A DNA stretch of 8,575 nucleotides from Fusobacteriaceae bacterium UBA2433 (lineage in GTDB: Bacteria > Fusobacteriota > Fusobacteriia > Fusobacteriales > Fusobacteriaceae). Position 1 is the stretch's first letter. Every line of letters begins with the position of its first letter. Where the stretch lies: the NCBI GenBank assembly GCA_002342785.1, contig DDQV01000115.1, positions 1-8,575 of the forward strand, written 5' to 3'. This document shows, in pieces, positions 5,930 through 8,575 of the stretch. The notes below the pieces were generated by a model. The model ran no database searches. It saw only the letters and a program-made list of their open reading frames with translations, and was not told the origin of the DNA. The position numbers and the translations under genes were made by a program.

Positions 5930-6937
5930 TTATTTTATTAATGCTTTTTTTAATTTTAATTTTATCTGTTCAAATCCATTTTTTACTGCCTTTTCATAGG
6001 CTATTTTTTTTGAATTTTCATCGGTACCCTCTCCAGTAGCACTTATAGTAAGTAAATTTTTAATTTCTTTTTTATTGTATAGTTTTACTGTAATATTTAA
6101 TGTTGTTATAAAAGATTCTGGTGTAATCATTTTTTTATTGTAGTAAACTGCCGGTTTGATAGAGGTAAAATTACTATTTAATACAACTTTTACAAGGGTA
6201 TTAACTGTAGAGTTATTTTCATTACTCATAGCTATCTTATCATCATTTTCATGGGATATTGAAGCTAATACAGTATAAAAATAGTTATCAAAATATTCTT
6301 TAGAATTTTTATTAAACTTTCCATTACTTTTAACATACAAAATATTAATGCCATTATAAAGACTATCACTATTAATTTTTTTAACTATAGATTCAAGATC
6401 ATTTTCTAATTGAGTTTTTGTATAAGGTAAGTTATATATTTTATTACTTCCTAATACAATAGCTATATTTCTATAAGAATCAAATTCTTCATAACTTTTT
6501 AGAGCACTAGTTAAATAATTTTTTTTAAGATTAAAATCTTTTGTTTGAGAAACTTGATTATAATTATTATTTATCAAATTTCTAAGTTCATTGGCTTTTT
6601 TTTCATACAAAGATATCTTAGATTCATCTAAAGTGGCAGTAGCTATATACTTTGATCTAAACCATTTCTTTTTAACCATAAAGTCTACCCCTAAAAGATT
6701 GGTTTCTGAAAGTGTAGATATTCCAGATGAAATCTCCCTATCTGATATTCCATTGGTAAGATTCTTATTACTCATAAATTCACTTTTAATATTTACTTGA
6801 ACTTGATTTGATAGATCTGCCAAAGCTTCTTTTTTTGCTGTGATCTCACTTTCTCCCCTTCCTATGCCTTCTAAAGTTTTAGAAAAACTTGAGACACTCA
6901 TAAGAATTCCCAAAAGTAGTATCATTAATTTTTTCAT
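5930..6937 (-). CDS. Secreted LPP20-like envelope protein of unknown function
   Basis: Function unknown. The protein has 335 residues and a standard signal peptide (MKK, a hydrophobic stretch to about residue 15, likely cleavage after SSFS or nearby) with no lipobox cysteine, so it should be exported to the periplasm or outer membrane. Right after it comes an LPP20-type segment: GIGRGESEITAKKEALADLS then NQVQVNIKSEF (residues 24-54). A second, similar segment ends the protein: GEGTDENSKKIAYEKAVKNG then FEQIKLKLKKAL (about 302-333). The middle is Asn/Lys/Tyr-rich with no motif I know. AGGAGG (6945-6950) lies seven bases from the ATG and overlaps the TAG stop of the upstream lipoprotein gene, so the two are translationally coupled and probably work together. 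Related families include Helicobacter LPP20 and Campylobacter FlgP, but no flagellar gene is seen here. LPP20 assignment is from the motif alone. Confidence 0.75.
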   Translation of the reverse strand: MKKLMILLLGILMSVSSFSKTLEGIGRGESEITAKKEALADLSNQVQVNIKSEFMSNKNLTNGISDREISSGISTLSETNLLGVDFMVKKKWFRSKYIATATLDESKISLYEKKANELRNLINNNYNQVSQTKDFNLKKNYLTSALKSYEEFDSYRNIAIVLGSNKIYNLPYTKTQLENDLESIVKKINSDSLYNGINILYVKSNGKFNKNSKEYFDNYFYTVLASISHENDDKIAMSNENNSTVNTLVKVVLNSNFTSIKPAVYYNKKMITPESFITTLNITVKLYNKKEIKNLLTISATGEGTDENSKKIAYEKAVKNGFEQIKLKLKKALIK

Positions 6938-6948
6938 ATATTGTCCTC

Positions 6949-7590
6949 CTAATTTGTTTCTATAGTTTCATCTTTTTCTATATTAGAATTATCTTCATTA
7001 ACAGTGTTTCCAAAATAAGCGTTTAATTCTTTTTCTAATTGAGCTTGAGATGACTCAGCTTTTATCTTTAATCTCAAATCTTTATCTGTATAATTATTTA
7101 AATCTTCTATTGATCTTGTAGTGCTTTCAATTAATCTCTCATTGTCGATAGTCATCAAAATAAATAATTCATTTTCAGGAGATATCCAAGTATCTTTTAA
7201 AGAGGCCCCCTTTAGTTCTACACTAATTAATTCTTTTATTGTATTTTCTGAAAGTGCATCTACACTAGTCGATTCTCCTACACCTATTTTACTAGTATAT
7301 GATTTAAACAATCCATCAACTTTAGTCTTAATTTGTCCTCCTAGATCAACTCTTGCATTAGCCATAGCTTCCTTTCTTGCAAAATCAAATCCAAGATCTG
7401 TTATCTTAGCCGATCCTACACCAGCAATACCTTTATCATAAACAGGTTGAATTATCCATCTAGGATATTCCTTTACTTTTTCATAGTTTACATTACTACC
7501 TAATTCAGGTTTTGTTTCCTTAGCACTACACCCTACAATTCCTATAGAAGTTAAGATAGCTAAAACTAAGATAGATTTTTTTATATTCAT
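6949..7590 (-). CDS. LPP20 family lipoprotein
   Basis: A 213-residue lipid-anchored envelope protein; biochemical role unknown. The signal peptide MNIKKSILVLAILTSIGIVG ends in the lipobox IVGC (Cys21). The mature part has the LPP20 family pattern: YPRWIIQP (42-49), then GIAGVGSA (54-61) and FDFARKEAMANARVDLGGQI (68-87), the conserved helix in which small residues alternate with Arg/Asp. DTWISPENELFILMTID (133-149) fits the family's closing strand. The last 40 residues are acidic and probably disordered. AGGAGG (7598-7603) is seven bases before the ATG. It is the first gene of a two-gene minus-strand unit with the LPP20-like gene only 11 bp downstream, and is divergent from mtnN. The two neighbours share the G-x-G...A-K/R-K-E-A motif and may be ancient duplicates. 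No link to mtnN beyond shared intergenic space is evident. Confidence 0.82.
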   Translation of the reverse strand: MNIKKSILVLAILTSIGIVGCSAKETKPELGSNVNYEKVKEYPRWIIQPVYDKGIAGVGSAKITDLGFDFARKEAMANARVDLGGQIKTKVDGLFKSYTSKIGVGESTSVDALSENTIKELISVELKGASLKDTWISPENELFILMTIDNERLIESTTRSIEDLNNYTDKDLRLKIKAESSQAQLEKELNAYFGNTVNEDNSNIEKDETIETN

Positions 7591-7625
7591 AACAATACCT
7601 CCTGATTTTTATTATATTTACTTTA

Positions 7626-7631
7626 ATTATA
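7626..7631 (-). promoter_or_regulatory. Possible -10 box of the LPP20 gene pair
   Basis: A consensus TATAAT reads on the minus strand at 7626-7631, about 35 bp before the lipoprotein ATG. No good -35 box is found at 16-18 bp, so this is a tentative call in very AT-rich DNA. Confidence 0.35.
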
Positions 7632-7670
7632 CATATATATTAAATAAAATCCTATTAAAATTAAAAAAAA

Positions 7671-7700
7671 TTGTGTATTTCCAATTTAATTTGATATAAT
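7671..7700 (+). promoter_or_regulatory. Promoter of mtnN (extended -10)
   Basis: TTGTGT (7671-7676) and TATAAT (7695-7700) are 18 bp apart, with TG and one base directly before the -10. The promoter lies 35 bp before the mtnN ATG. A second TATAAT at 7705-7710 has no fitting -35 and is less likely. Confidence 0.68.
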
Positions 7701-7735
7701 TTTATATAATAAATAACTTAGGAGGCTATAAAAAA

Positions 7736-8428
7736 ATGATAGGAATAATTGGTGCTATGCACGAGGAAATAGTAGAGTTAAAAAATATGATCTCAAATTT
7801 AGAAGAGGAAAAAATATTAGATATTACCTTCTATAAAGGTACACTAGAGGGTAAGAAAATAGTATTAGTTGAAGGTGGAATAGGTAAGGTAAATTCATCT
7901 GTATGCACGACTTTACTCATCGATAGATTTAAAGTAGATCAACTAATTTTTACAGGAGTAGCAGGTGGAACTAATCCTAATATAGAGGTAGGAGATATAG
8001 TTATTTCAAATGAACTTATACAACATGACTTTGATTGTACAGCTTTTGGAATGAAACATGGAGAGATCCCTAGAATGGATACTTCTATCTTTAAAGCAGA
8101 TAAAAATTTAATTGAAATAGCAGAAAAAAGTGCATTAGAACTTTTTGACACAAAAAATATCTATACAGGAAGAATAGTAAGTGGAGATACCTTTGTTGCT
8201 GAATCTAAAAAAATAAATTGGTTACGAGAAACATTTAACAGTGAGTGTACAGAGATGGAAGGAGCAGCTGTAGCCCATGTATGTTTCTTATTTAAAATTC
8301 CATTTGTAATTATAAGATCTATATCAGATAAAGCTAATGGCAATGCTAAGACAGACTTTCAAGAGTTTGTAAAATTAGCAGCTAAAAATTCTAAAAATTT
8401 AATTGTAGAGATGATGAAAAGAATATAA
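7736..8428 (+). CDS. mtnN: 5'-methylthioadenosine/S-adenosylhomocysteine nucleosidase
   Basis: MtnN (Pfs) splits off adenine from 5'-methylthioadenosine, S-adenosylhomocysteine and 5'-deoxyadenosine, relieving product inhibition of methyltransferases, polyamine synthases and radical-SAM enzymes and feeding S-ribosylhomocysteine towards LuxS/AI-2 where LuxS is present. The 230 residues align end to end with the E. coli enzyme: GIIGAMHEE with Glu11 (E. coli Glu12), GGIGKVN, FTGVAGG, VGDIVIS, TAFG, IVSGDTFV, TEMEGAAVAHVC with Glu175 (E. coli Glu174) and RSISDKAN with Asp198 (E. coli Asp197). All catalytic residues are kept. The start is supported by AGGAGG at 7720-7725, ten bases from the ATG. 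A probable folC follows after 79 bp without a clear terminator, so the two may be one transcript; both belong to one-carbon/methyl metabolism. luxS is not in this window. Confidence 0.96.
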   Translation: MIGIIGAMHEEIVELKNMISNLEEEKILDITFYKGTLEGKKIVLVEGGIGKVNSSVCTTLLIDRFKVDQLIFTGVAGGTNPNIEVGDIVISNELIQHDFDCTAFGMKHGEIPRMDTSIFKADKNLIEIAEKSALELFDTKNIYTGRIVSGDTFVAESKKINWLRETFNSECTEMEGAAVAHVCFLFKIPFVIIRSISDKANGNAKTDFQEFVKLAAKNSKNLIVEMMKRI

Positions 8429-8507
8429 AATTTATTTTTATAAAAAAATCTCATGAAATTTAAGGATTAAAAAATTTAATTTATAATAAAAAAAAGGAAG
8501 TTTAATT

Positions 8508-8575
8508 ATGAATATAGATAAAACTTTAGAAGAACTTTATTCCCTCACTAATATGGGAATAAAATTAGGATTAGA
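8508..8575 (+). CDS. folC: Probable folC (dihydrofolate/folylpolyglutamate synthase), N-terminal fragment
   Basis: Only 22 codons are inside the window, reading MNIDKTLEELYSLTNMGIKL then GL. The pattern of a short helix, an aromatic residue and then GIKLGL matches the N-terminus of FolC proteins, where a G-(I/V)-K-x-G-L segment precedes the first nucleotide-binding region. FolC adds glutamate to dihydropteroate and folates. AAGGAAG (8494-8500) sits seven bases before the ATG, confirming a real start. The gene runs off the right edge and follows mtnN closely in the same direction. The identification rests on a short motif and is tentative; that a gene starts here is much surer than its name. 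Confidence 0.6.
   Translation, partial: MNIDKTLEELYSLTNMGIKLGL

Noticed and set aside
7121..7441. Plus-strand open reading frame across the LPP20 lipoprotein gene
   Set aside because: It lies fully within a recognised gene on the other strand and its Ser/Leu-rich product looks like a reverse-strand shadow. The same holds for 6591-6800, 7939-8151 and 8161-8343.
8429..8493. Possible terminator between mtnN and the next gene
   Set aside because: Only short A/T pairings can be drawn, with no GC-containing stem followed by a T run.
1..8575. Search for CRISPR arrays, insertion sequences, tRNA genes, phage or toxin-antitoxin genes
   Set aside because: No spaced direct repeats, transposase or integrase motifs, cloverleaf structures or paired small genes were seen; all gene-sized open frames are explained.

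Overview
The window is a very AT-rich piece of bacterial chromosome with no mobile elements. A diderm, LPS-making organism is indicated by a heptose-synthesis gene (gmhA) and by LPP20-type secreted and lipid-anchored envelope proteins. The SRP RNA is nevertheless the long Bacillus-like type with an Alu domain. Extreme AT bias, a large SRP RNA and a diderm envelope together point to the Fusobacteria (Fusobacterium, Cetobacterium or a relative). This placement is inference from gene content, not a database match.

Layout from left to right. (1) Minus strand: a LysR-type regulator gene followed 15 bp later by gmhA, which runs off the left edge. (2) Plus strand: the large SRP RNA gene with its own strong promoter and two possible 3' ends, then a promoter and a three-gene run: a LysM-M23 lipoprotein (cell-wall hydrolase type), a RidA/YoaB-family protein and a flavodoxin plus 2[4Fe-4S] ferredoxin fusion. 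This run ends at a bidirectional terminator. (3) A second LysR-type regulator (minus) is divergent from an aspartate/glutamate racemase (plus). A perfect 14-bp inverted repeat lies between them and is the likely operator. (4) After another bidirectional terminator come two minus-strand envelope genes of LPP20 type: a lipoprotein, then a secreted protein whose ribosome-binding site overlaps the lipoprotein stop codon. (5) Divergent from these are mtnN (methylthioadenosine/S-adenosylhomocysteine nucleosidase) and the first codons of a probable folC, cut by the right edge.

Functionally this is mostly housekeeping and envelope biology: LPS heptose supply, protein targeting, peptidoglycan remodelling, enamine detoxification, flavin/Fe-S electron transfer, D-amino-acid supply under LysR control, and SAH/MTA recycling next to folate metabolism. 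I find no clear new defence, mobile or biosynthetic system. The least explained parts are the LPP20 gene pair with its repeated motif, the lysR-gmhA transcription unit, the racemase operator, and base changes in the normally very conserved Ffh-binding hairpin of the SRP RNA.
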